From NCBI RefSeq assembly GCF_000170835.1, contig NZ_ABCP01000002.1, positions 62,001 to 126,000 on the forward strand: 64,000 bases of DNA, given 5' to 3'. A program made the translations under genes and the position numbers. Source of the stretch: Marinobacter algicola DG893. GTDB taxonomy: Bacteria; Pseudomonadota; Gammaproteobacteria; Pseudomonadales; Oleiphilaceae. The stretch's first letter is position 1, and each line of letters starts with the position of its first letter. Shown here piece after piece: positions 54,283-63,064 of this stretch. Under the pieces are notes generated by a model. That model made no database searches, was not told the origin of the DNA, and was given only the letters and a program-made list of their open reading frames with translations.

Positions 54283-54427
54283 AAATTTAGTACTTTGTGT
54301 GGAAACTGAAAGCAACTCGATATTCTAGAATTTACTTTAAGTTTGTTTAGCACTTTGCGTGGAATCTCATGGGTAAGTCTCTGAAATGCGGTTTCAGAAG
54401 TTTAGTACTTTTCTTGGTCGTCCACAC
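54283..54427. repeat. Right island end: inverted copies of the end repeat plus direct repeat
   Basis: Two good copies of the end repeat lie on the minus strand (core AGTACTTTGTGTGG from 54290; core GCACTTTGCGTGG from 54350), with one weak copy near 54334. A terminal arm GTTTAGTACTTT (54400-54411) is followed by CGTCCACAC (54419-54427). The orientation is opposite to the left-end repeats. TTACGCTAAA follows outside and supplies the second arm of the rebuilt attB. Confidence 0.8.
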
Positions 54428-54521
54428 TTACGCTAAATTGAGTTCATACTAGGCGTTGAAAGCATTGGCATCAGGCAAGGCGTAATGCCAATGCACCCAC
54501 AACTAAAGGTGGACAGATCCC

Positions 54522-54638
54522 ATGAGTAAGAGTCAGGACAGAAAAAAAGACATTAAAAAGAAACCGCTTTTAACCCCCAAGGAAAAGAAAAAGGAGAAGA
54601 ACGCAAAGAAAAATGAAACCGATGTACTGGGACATTGA
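54522..54638 (+). CDS. Lys-rich 38-aa microprotein
   Basis: ATG at 54522 follows AAAGGTGGA. The frame encodes MSKSQDRKKDIKKKP and ends in a further Lys-rich stretch, NETDVLGH. Very similar short Lys-rich proteins occur in pseudomonads, to my recollection. Function is unknown; RNA or ribosome binding is possible from charge. It lies about 100 bp outside the right island end and is convergent with selO. Confidence 0.65.
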   Translation: MSKSQDRKKDIKKKPLLTPKEKKKEKNAKKNETDVLGH

Positions 54639-54677
54639 TTTCAGGAGCCGCTGAAAGCGCCTGGATCAGGGGCGCGA

Positions 54678-56393
54678 TCACGATGAGCAGCTAAGGTGCG
54701 ACGCCCCGCCAACACCAAAGAGCTCCAGCGGCTTCAGCCTATAGTATTTTCTATCTACGGCCTCTGATTGCTCGGCGTACGGCTGCGTCATCACGTCCTG
54801 CAGTTCTCGCAGCAAAGCGTAATTACCCTCTGCCGCTTGCTGATAGGCGGGCACAACGAACCACTCTCTCAAGCTGTACTTCGGGTTAACGAGCTTCATC
54901 TGACTGGAAAGCTCCTCACGCGTGCCAGGCTGAATGAGCGATTGCCAATTTGTGAGCCACGCTGACCAACGCTTGTCTAGCCCTTCGGGATCAGCAGCAT
55001 AGCTCGGGCCTTTGTAGAAGCTCTTCTTGAGTGGCTCAATGTCATCTGGCAACGAGGAGAGTTCCCGGAAGAACATCGTGTAGTCAACAGACGTTTGCAT
55101 CATCAGCGTTGCCAGCTCGCGGAATAAAGCCGCGTCAAACGCGTCGAGTCCGAGTTTGGCCGCCCACATCGTCTCCATTTGCGCCTGCATAACCTTTGGG
55201 AAATCACTTTGAATGTCCTTCAGCTGCTGTAGACACTCTGGATGCCCTGCCAACAAAGGCCGAACCGCCGAACAGAACGAGTAGAAATTGCGTTCGGCTG
55301 CTGCTGGTTGGTTGAGGAACGCGAAGTGATTTCCCCCGCCCGTCCATGGCTGGTACTGCGGATCAAACACATCGCAGAACCCGAAGGGTCCATAGTCGAG
55401 CGTGAAGCCGCCCGCGGCACAGTTGTCGCTGTTGAAGTTACCCTGGCAGTAGCCAACACGGATCCAGTTGGCGACAAGCGAGGTCAGTCGTCTGCGGAAC
55501 TCATGTGCGATCGACACCACTTTTTCAGCTGTGGTCCGCGACCGATCGATAACGTCATCGTACTCGCGATCAATCAGGTGCAACACGATCCTCTCGAGCT
55601 CCTCCATCGCCTGCGGGTGTTCCTGCTTGCGGGCACGACGACTAAAGAGCTCCAGCTGCCCTACCCGAATGAACGAAGGTGCAACACGTGTCGAGATGGC
55701 CACTGGCTCGGATACGAGAATATCGGGATCTACCGAGCGTGAACCCTCCGAATACCAGGGGCGCCTGACTTTCTCGGTTGTCGACACGTACAGACTCAGA
55801 GACCGTGACGTGGGCACGCCCAGCGCGTGCATATGCTCTTGGGCCAGGAACTCCCGCACACTGGAACGCAGAACTGCCCGGCCGTCTGCGCCGCGGCAGT
55901 AGGGCGTGCGTCCTGCCCCTTTTAACTGCATTTCCCAGCGCTGCTTGTTGATGACAGCCTCGAGCACGGAAATCGCGCGGCCGTCGCCGTAGCCATTGCC
56001 AGTCTGGAACGGGCATTGTTGGTAGAATTCGGTGCCGTAGATGGAAAGTGCGTAGCCACACGCCCACCCCACGTGGCGCAGGGGCTCCGGAACCTGGGAC
56101 AAATCGCCGGAGAACATACGGACGAAGTCGCTGGACTGCGCCAAGCTGTCGTCGAAACCCAGCTCGTGAAACAGGTTTTTGCCGTGCGCGACGTATTCTG
56201 GGTTTTCGATAGACGTGGGCTTGACCGTAACATAGTGGCCCGAGAAGACTTGCCGTGGCGCGTGGTCAGCTCCGTTTGCTTTCCCCTCAGGGTCGCAGTT
56301 GAGCGTGTCCATGAGTGAATAGTCTGCCAGCGGTGCGAGATCGTCGAGAGTCGCGACCGTCGTGGACATTTCCAAATGATGTCGCGTTATCAT
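54678..56393 (-). CDS. selO: Protein adenylyltransferase SelO (YdiU)
   Basis: The 571-aa pseudokinase-fold enzyme transfers AMP from ATP to Ser/Thr/Tyr of target proteins. Visible motifs are [19 protein letters not shown] (nucleotide and glycine loop region) and [11 protein letters not shown] with [10 protein letters not shown] (metal-binding Asp/Asn). The end ...HLSCSS has Cys at the third residue from the end, where animal SelO has selenocysteine. GAGGAG places the start at 56393; a longer frame begins at 56423. Confidence 0.94.
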   Translation of the reverse strand: MITRHHLEMSTTVATLDDLAPLADYSLMDTLNCDPEGKANGADHAPRQVFSGHYVTVKPTSIENPEYVAHGKNLFHELGFDDSLAQSSDFVRMFSGDLSQVPEPLRHVGWACGYALSIYGTEFYQQCPFQTGNGYGDGRAISVLEAVINKQRWEMQLKGAGRTPYCRGADGRAVLRSSVREFLAQEHMHALGVPTSRSLSLYVSTTEKVRRPWYSEGSRSVDPDILVSEPVAISTRVAPSFIRVGQLELFSRRARKQEHPQAMEELERIVLHLIDREYDDVIDRSRTTAEKVVSIAHEFRRRLTSLVANWIRVGYCQGNFNSDNCAAGGFTLDYGPFGFCDVFDPQYQPWTGGGNHFAFLNQPAAAERNFYSFCSAVRPLLAGHPECLQQLKDIQSDFPKVMQAQMETMWAAKLGLDAFDAALFRELATLMMQTSVDYTMFFRELSSLPDDIEPLKKSFYKGPSYAADPEGLDKRWSAWLTNWQSLIQPGTREELSSQMKLVNPKYSLREWFVVPAYQQAAEGNYALLRELQDVMTQPYAEQSEAVDRKYYRLKPLELFGVGGASHLSCSS

Positions 56394-56463
56394 AATAGGC
56401 ACTCCTCTTTGTCTATCATACACTTCTAATTCACGGATACAGTTTCAGGGACGACATTGAACC

Positions 56464-57621
56464 ATGTGTAAACAGCGTTTTCGTTACTCTGCCAGCATTC
56501 TCAAAACCAGCCATTTGTTTGCAACCATCGGAGGCTTGCTGACGATTTTGCTCGGAAGTCTGCTGCTATTGGAACTGCCTAACGTTGGTGAACTGGATTT
56601 CAGCCAACTATACCTGGACGAACACGGTAACGTGCCTTTCGAACTGCACCTAATGGCATTGTGTCTGCTGCTGGGTTGCGTGGTGGCGTATGTTAATCGC
56701 CAGGTTCGGTTGGAATTGGACGGCGAGAATCTCACAATTCATATCCCGCGGTTGACCGGCCTCGGGCTCATGGGATTCACCACCGGAGACCACCGCATTC
56801 CGCTAAACGCGATCCGGAAGATTGAGTTGGCCCCGGTTACGGGGTTCCGGAATATGGCGCAGGCGCTTCAGCAGTCAAAACTTAGCCTCGTTACTGATAG
56901 GCAGACCTATCGGTTGCAGCCGTACCATTTTTTAAGAGAGGGCCACCCGGATCACCGCATAGGCATCGGTAGCGCGTTTGGAAAACCCAAGTCGAAGGTG
57001 GAAACCCTCATTAATGAGGCGCCTCTTGTCCGTGCCCTGTCCGGGGTCATCGACCATGTGGACTTTACGTCAACCCCAACTGACCGAACCGGGCCATTGG
57101 CAAAGCACTTCAACCTATTGAAACACAAAGGCATGGTGCTGCAGTTAGTTCTGCTGGCCGCGCTCGGCACCTATGCCCTTGTTGATTACGTCATGCTCAC
57201 CAACTACAACATTATTGGTGAACTGCCACTTTGGCCCTTTGTTTCGACGGGCTTGCTGGCCGGTGTTTTGGGTATCCGGCTGGGGAACGGTGCTCCCCAA
57301 GCAGAGCGCATCGGCCTTGCTGGCCTGCTCTGTGTCATCGCCATGGCGGCCACCTATCCTGGCCTGCAGCGATACACGTTGGTGGTGTCGTCCGAACCAC
57401 ATTCCGTTGCCTACGACAGCACTGAAACTGGCTACTTTGAACATTCCCATTACCCTGCGATCGACCAACGGGAAAGCAATATCCCAGAATATTGGCAGAG
57501 CCTTCCCTCAGGAGAGAGTTACACCTTCTTGTTGCATGAATCGGGGTTGGGGTTTGTGCTCATCGATATGGCGACCGTTTATGAGAAAAGCCGTGAATTT
57601 TATCGGACGGATGGCCGCTAA
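56464..57621 (+). CDS. Hypothetical membrane protein
   Basis: The 385-aa protein has N-terminal transmembrane helices (LFATIGGLLTILLGSLLLL, LMALCLLLGCVVAYV), a cytoplasmic beta-rich region resembling a PH-like fold (LELDGENLTIHIPRL), then three further helices and a soluble C-terminal part. No characterised family is recognised. It is divergent from selO with about 70 bp between the starts. Confidence 0.75.
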   Translation: MCKQRFRYSASILKTSHLFATIGGLLTILLGSLLLLELPNVGELDFSQLYLDEHGNVPFELHLMALCLLLGCVVAYVNRQVRLELDGENLTIHIPRLTGLGLMGFTTGDHRIPLNAIRKIELAPVTGFRNMAQALQQSKLSLVTDRQTYRLQPYHFLREGHPDHRIGIGSAFGKPKSKVETLINEAPLVRALSGVIDHVDFTSTPTDRTGPLAKHFNLLKHKGMVLQLVLLAALGTYALVDYVMLTNYNIIGELPLWPFVSTGLLAGVLGIRLGNGAPQAERIGLAGLLCVIAMAATYPGLQRYTLVVSSEPHSVAYDSTETGYFEHSHYPAIDQRESNIPEYWQSLPSGESYTFLLHESGLGFVLIDMATVYEKSREFYRTDGR

Positions 57622-57696
57622 CCACCTTGAAATCGAGTCTCAGACCATCACAGTGGAGTATTGAGGTAGCCATTTCCTCAACGAAGGAGAAACGCT

Positions 57697-58023
57697 ATGA
57701 AGAGCATTAGCCGTGACGACCTCAAACAAATGAACGAGACTGAGCATGAAGATTTTGTGCTCATCAATGTCCTGCCGAGGAACGCCTTCAACCGAGAGCA
57801 TATCCGCACATCCATCAACGTTCCTGTGGAGGAACCGTCCTTTCTGGAGCAGGTAGAGGCCGTTGCCGGCAGTAAGGACCGGAAGCTCGTCGTTTACTGC
57901 GCGAATTTCGACTGTGATGCTTCTCCCAAGGCAGCCAAGAAGCTCGAAGATGCCGGCTTTACGGAAGTCTACGACTATGAAGGCGGCACCGAGGACTGGT
58001 TTAGCCGGAAACGTGCCGCTTGA
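57697..58023 (+). CDS. Single-domain rhodanese-like protein
   Basis: The 108-aa protein has the fold and active-site loop of rhodaneses: Cys68 in LVVYCANFDCDASPKAA, LINVLPRNAFNREHI, and GGTEDWF. It probably carries persulfide sulfur or acts in sulfur or cyanide handling. AAGGAGA precedes the ATG. It may share a transcript with the membrane protein upstream (75 bp gap) and is followed by a terminator. Confidence 0.9.
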   Translation: MKSISRDDLKQMNETEHEDFVLINVLPRNAFNREHIRTSINVPVEEPSFLEQVEAVAGSKDRKLVVYCANFDCDASPKAAKKLEDAGFTEVYDYEGGTEDWFSRKRAA

Positions 58024-58054
58024 CTGGTTGCAGTAGTGAGGGATGAATCTCAAG

Positions 58055-58081
58055 GGCTGCTCAACAGGGGCAGCCTTTTTT
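58055..58081 (+). terminator. Rho-independent terminator after the rhodanese gene
   Basis: GGCTGC (58055-58060) pairs with GCAGCC (58070-58075) around a 9-base loop, followed directly by six Ts. It ends the rhodanese transcript. Confidence 0.85.
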
Positions 58082-58104
58082 ATGACATACGCACATGCTT
58101 CGGC

Positions 58105-59019
58105 CTAATCCGACGGTGAGATTCGGATGTTGTCGTACAGAAAATCCAGGAAAACCCGAACCCGGCCCGGCATCAAACGGCCCTGCCCCAGAAAAACCGC
58201 GTGGACTTCTTCTCGGTCTCCGGGGTTGTGCTCCTCCATAACCGGAACAAGTCTTCCCTGGCGGATGTCTTCATCAACCAGGAAACGGGTCAAACGTGCG
58301 AGGCCTACACCCTCCATGGCCATTTTGCGCATGGTTTCACCATCGCTGACTAGCAAACTCCCCTGTGGAGCGAGTTCAGTTTGCTCTCCATCGAAAGTCA
58401 GGGGCCAGGTTGCTGTATGCCTGGAAAAATTGAAACCCAGACGATTGTGGGTCCGCAATTCTTCCAGAGTGACCGGAACACCACGCCGTTCAAGGTATTC
58501 CGGTGCTCCCACTATCACCATTCGGGTTTCACCCAGCTTACGGGCTACCAAGTTGGAATTACCGAGAGGACCATTTCGGATAGCCACATCAGTATGCTCA
58601 GCCAGCAGGTTGACCACCTGATCCGTCAACGATAGCTCCAGTGTAATACCGGGGTACCGTGCCAGAAACTTCGTCACTATCGGTATCAAGAAACCGTGGC
58701 CGACAGGGAAACTGGCGGTAATCCTCAAGTGCCCGGTAGGCTCTACCGAACTGCTTGCTCCCTGTTCCGCCTCCTCCAGGTCACTAAGAATGTGGCGGCA
58801 ACGTTCGTAGAACCATCGGCCCTCCGCCGTCAACTGCATTTGCCGAGTGGAGCGATGAATCAGCTTGGTTCCCAGCCTTTTCTCCAGGCGCGTGATTGCT
58901 TTGCTGGCGGCCGAGGGAGTCAGTCGGCAGACCCGTGCGGCCTTCGAAAAACTGCCCTGCTCTACCACAGTGCTGAAGATTTCCATTGCGGCCAGGCGAT
59001 TTGTGGAGGATTGAGGCAT
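58105..59019 (-). CDS. LysR-family transcriptional regulator
   Basis: The 304-aa regulator has an N-terminal winged HTH (GSFSKAARVCRLTPSAASKA) and a substrate-binding-like domain (TASFPVGHGFLIPIV). It is divergent from an aldo/keto reductase gene about 100 bp away and probably controls it. The effector is unknown. It resembles the DhmR/AaeR-like subgroup of LysR regulators. Confidence 0.93.
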   Translation of the reverse strand: MPQSSTNRLAAMEIFSTVVEQGSFSKAARVCRLTPSAASKAITRLEKRLGTKLIHRSTRQMQLTAEGRWFYERCRHILSDLEEAEQGASSSVEPTGHLRITASFPVGHGFLIPIVTKFLARYPGITLELSLTDQVVNLLAEHTDVAIRNGPLGNSNLVARKLGETRMVIVGAPEYLERRGVPVTLEELRTHNRLGFNFSRHTATWPLTFDGEQTELAPQGSLLVSDGETMRKMAMEGVGLARLTRFLVDEDIRQGRLVPVMEEHNPGDREEVHAVFLGQGRLMPGRVRVFLDFLYDNIRISPSD

Positions 59020-59038
59020 GGTGAAGTCAATTCACAAA

Positions 59039-59071
59039 TATTATGAAGATAGGATGTCTATATCATAAATA
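59039..59071. promoter_or_regulatory. Imperfect inverted repeat between LysR and aldo/keto reductase genes
   Basis: TATTATGA (59039-59046) is matched by TCATAAATA (59063-59071), giving an interrupted dyad in the AT-rich divergent intergenic region. It is a plausible LysR regulator site; no binding is shown. Confidence 0.5.
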
Positions 59072-59118
59072 TAAGTGCCTGTATCGTCGAGTTACTGATG
59101 AGATGAGAGGAGGATTCT

Positions 59119-60153
59119 ATGGAATATCGGCAACTGGGCGCTTCTGGCTTGAAAGTGCCCGCATTGAGCTTTGGAGCAGGTACGTTTGGTGGACGGGGCC
59201 CTCTGTTTAGCGCCTGGGGCAAGATCGAGAGTAATGAGGCACGCCGCATGGTGGATATCTGCCTCGATGCTGGCGTCACCCTATTTGATACTGCGGATGT
59301 CTACTCAGACGGCGCCTCCGAAGAGGTGCTCGGGAAAGCTATACAGGGAAAACGACAGCAACTGATGATCTCCACCAAGACGACCTTACCCATGGGAGAT
59401 GGTCCCCATGATGGCGGCTCGTCAAGAGAGCGATTGATCCGTTCATGTGAAGCGTCGCTACGGCGTCTGAACACGGACCATATCGACCTGTATTATTTGC
59501 ATGCATTTGATGCCCGTACCCCGGTGGAAGAAGTATTGAGCACGCTCGATATGCTCGTTAGACAAGGGAAGGTCCGCTATGTGGGCGTCTCCAATTTCTC
59601 CGGCTGGCAGGTTATGAAATCTTTGTCAGTGGCTGACCGATATGGTTACCCCCGTTACATTACGAACCAAACCTATTATTCCCTTGTAGGCCGGGATTAC
59701 GAATGGGAACTCATGCCCCTGGGGCAGGATCAGGGGCTGGGCGCTGCTGTCTGGAGCCCATTGGCCTGGGGACGCCTGACCGGAAAGGTCCGCAGGGGGC
59801 AGCCGTGGCCGGCGAACAGCCGCTTGCATGAGACGGCACAGTTTGCGCCCCCGGTAGATGATGAACACCTGTACCGGGTTGTCGAAGTGATGGAGGACAT
59901 CGCGGCGGAAACCCAAAAGACTGTGCCACAGATCGCCATAAACTGGCTGTTGCAAAGACCCACCGTGGCCACTGTGGTCATGGGTGCACGCAATGAGTCT
60001 CAGCTTCGCCAGAATCTGGGAGCCGTTGGATGGAATCTGAGTCAGGAGCAGATGGCCCGGCTTGACCAAGTCAGTTCGGTGACGCCGCCTTATCCCTATT
60101 ACCCTTATCGAACGCAGGAGGGGTTTGCCCGTGTGAATCCACCTTTGGTGTAG
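59119..60153 (+). CDS. Aldo/keto reductase
   Basis: The 344-aa (beta/alpha)8 reductase of the AKR superfamily uses NAD(P)H to reduce carbonyls. The catalytic set is seen as Asp/Tyr in FDTADVYSDG, Lys in ISTKTTLP and His in DLYYLHAFDAR. QLGASGLKVPALSFGAGTF is the usual start, and GARNESQLRQNLGA contacts the cofactor. The substrate is unknown. GAGAGGAGG lies upstream. Confidence 0.94.
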   Translation: MEYRQLGASGLKVPALSFGAGTFGGRGPLFSAWGKIESNEARRMVDICLDAGVTLFDTADVYSDGASEEVLGKAIQGKRQQLMISTKTTLPMGDGPHDGGSSRERLIRSCEASLRRLNTDHIDLYYLHAFDARTPVEEVLSTLDMLVRQGKVRYVGVSNFSGWQVMKSLSVADRYGYPRYITNQTYYSLVGRDYEWELMPLGQDQGLGAAVWSPLAWGRLTGKVRRGQPWPANSRLHETAQFAPPVDDEHLYRVVEVMEDIAAETQKTVPQIAINWLLQRPTVATVVMGARNESQLRQNLGAVGWNLSQEQMARLDQVSSVTPPYPYYPYRTQEGFARVNPPLV

Positions 60154-60213
60154 CCTCTGAATAGCCTGCTGCGAATGCGATAACCACGAAACCTTTATCG
60201 TTGAGAGACTGAT

Positions 60214-60579
60214 TTAACCATCAAGGGATCTGTTATCGACCTTCGCATGCAATTCACAAAGCAAAGCATGACTTTCCTGAAGGCGCAGGATTTTATCAGC
60301 TACAAGTGCCATCTGCTCTTTCAGGATGTCTGTCAATTCATCGCAGGGCTCAAACTCCCCACGCGTATCAAGCGCACAGGGCAGAAATTTTTGGATCACG
60401 GGCAGCGTCATTCCGGATGCGCCCAGCATTTTTATGCGCTCTACTGTGTCTCGATCAGCCGAGCCATAGTCCCGATACCCGCCGCTTGTCCTGGCCGGCG
60501 CCAGCAACCCTTCAGCTTCATAATACCGTAGCATACGGACACTGACCCCCGTTTCCTTCGCTAGCGCTCCAATCTTCAT
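60214..60579 (-). CDS. MerR-family transcriptional regulator
   Basis: The 121-aa regulator has the MerR winged HTH at the N-terminus (MKIGALAKETGVSVRMLRYY) and a dimerisation helix (EQMALVADKILRLQESHALL). Two Cys (LPCALD, EPCDEL) near the end of the DNA-binding domain could sense metal or redox stress. It is divergent from a class IV aminotransferase gene. Confidence 0.92.
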   Translation of the reverse strand: MKIGALAKETGVSVRMLRYYEAEGLLAPARTSGGYRDYGSADRDTVERIKMLGASGMTLPVIQKFLPCALDTRGEFEPCDELTDILKEQMALVADKILRLQESHALLCELHAKVDNRSLDG

Positions 60580-60588
60580 AAATACCTC

Positions 60589-60621
60589 TTGACCCTGACA
60601 TCGCTGTCATAGTTTAGGGTC
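60589..60621. promoter_or_regulatory. Probable MerR operator/promoter
   Basis: TTGACC (60589-60594) could be a -35 box. GACCCT (60591-60596) is mirrored by AGGGTC (60616-60621), with an inner dyad TGACA/TGTCA. The long -35/-10 spacing and central dyad fit MerR-type promoters reading towards the aminotransferase gene. Confidence 0.6.
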
Positions 60622-60662
60622 TATCTACCAAGTTCACCAGGTAACCTATGAGGAGCACAGAG

Positions 60663-61475
60663 ATGTCGAAGACGACACCCTATAGAACAATGATTGATGG
60701 ACACGAAGCGCTAATGTCAGACCTCTCCAGCCTCGCCTTTTCAGGGTTTGCACATTTTACCGCAATGCAGGTTCGTGACGGGGCGATACGAGGGCTTGAT
60801 CTTCACCTGCAACGTCTGCGTTTGGCTTCAATGGAAATGTACGGGCAGGCAAATTCCGATGATGAGGTAAGAGCATATTTTCGCTCTGCAATTGAGTGCG
60901 GGCCTGTAAATCTATCGCTGACGGCAACTGTTTTCTCACGAAGTGGGGAGTTCACCCCAGTAGGTGCATTTAACGACCCTGGAATACTTATTCGCACCTC
61001 GCCGGCCGCCCAAGGCCCTACCGGGCCTCTGCGGCTGGATGCTGTTACACATGAGCGCCTTTTACCATCAATCAAGCATGTAGGCGAAGCGACGAAAACT
61101 TATTATCTCCGGAAGGCAGTCGAGAAAGGGTTTGATGATGCGGCTTTTGTGGACAAACGTGGCCATATCAGCGAAGCAACCATCTGGAATCTGGCTTTCT
61201 GGGACGGCCACACTGTTGTATGGCCCAAGGCTGAGTTGCTTAATGGGATCACTATGCAGATTGTTAAGCGGCAATTGGAAGCACTTGGAGCCCCTCAGCG
61301 TGAGGAGTATTTGACATTGGAGGCGGTTCAAGAGTTATCAGGTGGAGTCGTCATGAATTCCTGGACCCCGGGTATTCCCGTCAGCGGGATTGGTGAAACA
61401 ACCTTACCGGTTTCAGACAGATTCGGTGACTTGCTTCATCAAGCTTACCAAATGGAGCCGGAGGTACTCATCTAG
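60663..61475 (+). CDS. Class IV PLP aminotransferase
   Basis: The 270-aa protein is of the branched-chain aminotransferase/aminodeoxychorismate lyase fold. The PLP Lys is probably in SIKHVGEATKTYYLRKA near 138, and GHISEATIWNLAFWDG is the conserved Glu/Asn cofactor segment. The substrate is unknown. AGGAG 7 bases before the ATG at 60663 is better than for the ATG at 60648. Confidence 0.87.
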   Translation: MSKTTPYRTMIDGHEALMSDLSSLAFSGFAHFTAMQVRDGAIRGLDLHLQRLRLASMEMYGQANSDDEVRAYFRSAIECGPVNLSLTATVFSRSGEFTPVGAFNDPGILIRTSPAAQGPTGPLRLDAVTHERLLPSIKHVGEATKTYYLRKAVEKGFDDAAFVDKRGHISEATIWNLAFWDGHTVVWPKAELLNGITMQIVKRQLEALGAPQREEYLTLEAVQELSGGVVMNSWTPGIPVSGIGETTLPVSDRFGDLLHQAYQMEPEVLI

Positions 61476-61631
61476 TTCCTACTGGCTTTGGTGGCTCTGA
61501 ACCCATCATCGGGTGTGATGTTCTGTATATCCCAATGCAATTTTTTCTGCAGCTGGGAAACAGAGAGAATTTCAATCAAGCCAATGAGGTGACGTTGTCT
61601 AATCTAATTCTCTTAAAAGGTGGAATATCAC

Positions 61632-61775
61632 ATGAACGCAATCAACAAGTTCTTTCTCGTTTTTTCTGTACTCGCTTTCTCTGCATTTGCGCAAGCCGAA
61701 GGTGTTAGCCAGGGAGATATCGAGCGCGGCAATAATCCTGCAGTTGAAACTGTCGAACTGGGTACTAGCAACTAA
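61632..61775 (+). CDS. 47-aa secreted small protein
   Basis: ATG at 61632 follows AAAAGGTGG. The frame encodes a signal peptide (FFLVFSVLAFSAFAQA) and a mature acidic part of about 25 residues (EGVSQGDIERGNNPAVETVE). No family is recognised. It is directly followed by a strong hairpin, supporting a transcribed unit. Confidence 0.65.
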   Translation: MNAINKFFLVFSVLAFSAFAQAEGVSQGDIERGNNPAVETVELGTSN

Positions 61776-61776
61776 G

Positions 61777-61824
61777 CCGCCCAACACGACAATGGGCGGT
61801 CCTGGTGGCCGCCCATGAATTTTT
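61777..61824 (+). terminator. Terminator with an alternative, mutually exclusive hairpin
   Basis: ATGGGCGG (61792-61799) pairs perfectly with CCGCCCAT (61809-61816), followed by GAATTTTT: a terminator-like hairpin. CCGCCC at 61777-61782 can pair instead with the same GGGCGG and so prevent the terminator. The arrangement could be an attenuator or just nested repeats. Confidence 0.6.
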
Positions 61825-62033
61825 GATACAAAGCCCTCCTTCTTCGATACAATTTCCGCATTTCCCGGTCCAGCCCTTGCAGTCAACCCTCTAGCGCTGT
61901 TTTAGCCTTGATTACCCATTGACTCAATAAAGGCGTCCACCTCCGACTGCGTGCGTGTGGGCCATGTTGGGCTCCTGAGGTTTTCATGAATCTGTTTCCC
62001 CATTTACTACCAGTAACTATTTAGGCTCTAGTG

Positions 62034-62975
62034 TTACGTCTTGTCGTCACTATTCAATACTGAATAGAGGCCGCCTTTAGAGTTTTTGATTTCCTCAGCC
62101 TCGGAGCCTCTTGGGTTTTCATTCATGCCTGCAGTTAAAGAACCAACCACGATCAGAATGCTGGCTCCTACCACTGCAACAGTCGCCTCGCCGAACCCGG
62201 CCGCGATTAGCAGTACCACCGAAATCAAAGGCGCACTGTAGGCCAGGGTTCCGAGCAGTTGGATGTTTCCGTGTTTTACCCCGTAATCCCAGGTAAAGAA
62301 CGCGATGCCCACCGGGCCAAGCCCCAGCCCTATCACGCCTACCCACTGGCTCCCGTTACTTGGCCAGACTGTGGGCTCCCACATCAGGTGGCAAACCCAC
62401 GCCAACACCGCAGTCACCCCGCAGAACCAGCCAACGGCATCTGTGGGCACGGATTTAACCAGCCGACTCAGCACCGAATAGGAAGACCACATCAGCGCGC
62501 AGGCAAATGCGACCAGGTATCCGTCCAGGTTCTCCGCGCTGAAACCGCTGATGTTTCGGCCGATCAGCAACCAACACCCGACCAGGGCCATAACCGCGCC
62601 CGCAATGTGCTGTGGGCGCAGGGATTCGCCGGGTAACAGTGCAGAAAACAGCACTATGAACAGGGGCCAAAGATAGGCCAAAAGGCTCACTTCGACAGCC
62701 GGTGCCAGAGTCATCGCTTTAAAATAGGCAAAGTGATACCCGAATAGGCCAATCACGCCAATGCACCAGGCAAACGCCGACTGGCGTGCGAATCGGATTC
62801 CCGTGTGCCCTGCTCGCAACCAGCGCGCCAACATCAGGAGAAACGCGATGGTGAACGTCATTGCCATGAGCTGGAACTCCGGAATGTGGCCGCCAGTCAG
62901 TTTGGTCAATAAAGCCAGCGTGCCCCACAGAAGTACCGATATTGAGCCAATCCAGGTGGCTGTTGCGGTTGTCAT
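62034..62975 (-). CDS. EamA-family (DMT) transporter, exporter-like
   Basis: The 313-aa membrane protein has about ten helices in two EamA repeats (SVLLWGTLALLTKLTGG, FGYHFAYFKAMTLAPA, and LGLGPVGIAFFTWDYGVKH). It resembles YddG-type amino-acid exporters. The substrate is unknown. GAGAGGAAAC supports the ATG at 62975. It lies 90 bp downstream of an AraC gene on the same strand. Confidence 0.88.
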   Translation of the reverse strand: MTTATATWIGSISVLLWGTLALLTKLTGGHIPEFQLMAMTFTIAFLLMLARWLRAGHTGIRFARQSAFAWCIGVIGLFGYHFAYFKAMTLAPAVEVSLLAYLWPLFIVLFSALLPGESLRPQHIAGAVMALVGCWLLIGRNISGFSAENLDGYLVAFACALMWSSYSVLSRLVKSVPTDAVGWFCGVTAVLAWVCHLMWEPTVWPSNGSQWVGVIGLGLGPVGIAFFTWDYGVKHGNIQLLGTLAYSAPLISVVLLIAAGFGEATVAVVGASILIVVGSLTAGMNENPRGSEAEEIKNSKGGLYSVLNSDDKT

Positions 62976-63064
62976 TGTTTCCTCTCCCAATCACGAATGA
63001 GTGAACTCAAAGAGAAGAAGCATAAGGGGCAGTACCCGGTGCCGACTTTCGGAATTCGGATGGG

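Larger units (their letters stand above)
31679..54427. mobile_element. Integrated genomic island (about 22.7 kb) with defence-type cargo
   Basis: Both borders carry the identical 9-mer CGTCCACAC (31679-31687 and 54419-54427) within a longer imperfect direct repeat starting G(A/G)GTTTAG(C/T)ACTTT. Joining the outer flanks gives TTTAGC-core-GCTAAA. Joining the inner flanks gives AGTACTTT-core-AAAGTACT. These are symmetrical sites, as expected for attB and attP of a tyrosine recombinase. A recombinase gene lies at 32399. The interior is AT-richer by eye and holds defence-like genes and IS elements, while core genes resume on both sides. The insertion point is intergenic. Confidence 0.8.

Noticed and set aside
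31679..54427. Tn7-like transposon
   Set aside because: The end arrays look similar, but no tnsA, tnsB or tnsC gene is present and the ends show a 9-bp shared core, which suits a tyrosine recombinase better.
31679..54427. Integron-type cassette array
   Set aside because: Cargo genes have mixed orientation and no attC-like repeats follow them.
54678..56393. In-frame UGA selenocysteine in SelO
   Set aside because: The position is Cys (TGC) and the next stop is after two Ser codons; no readthrough is needed.
61599..61886. 95-aa reverse frame over the secreted peptide gene
   Set aside because: It has no ribosome site and crosses the terminator hairpin; the forward 47-aa frame has a signal peptide and ribosome site.
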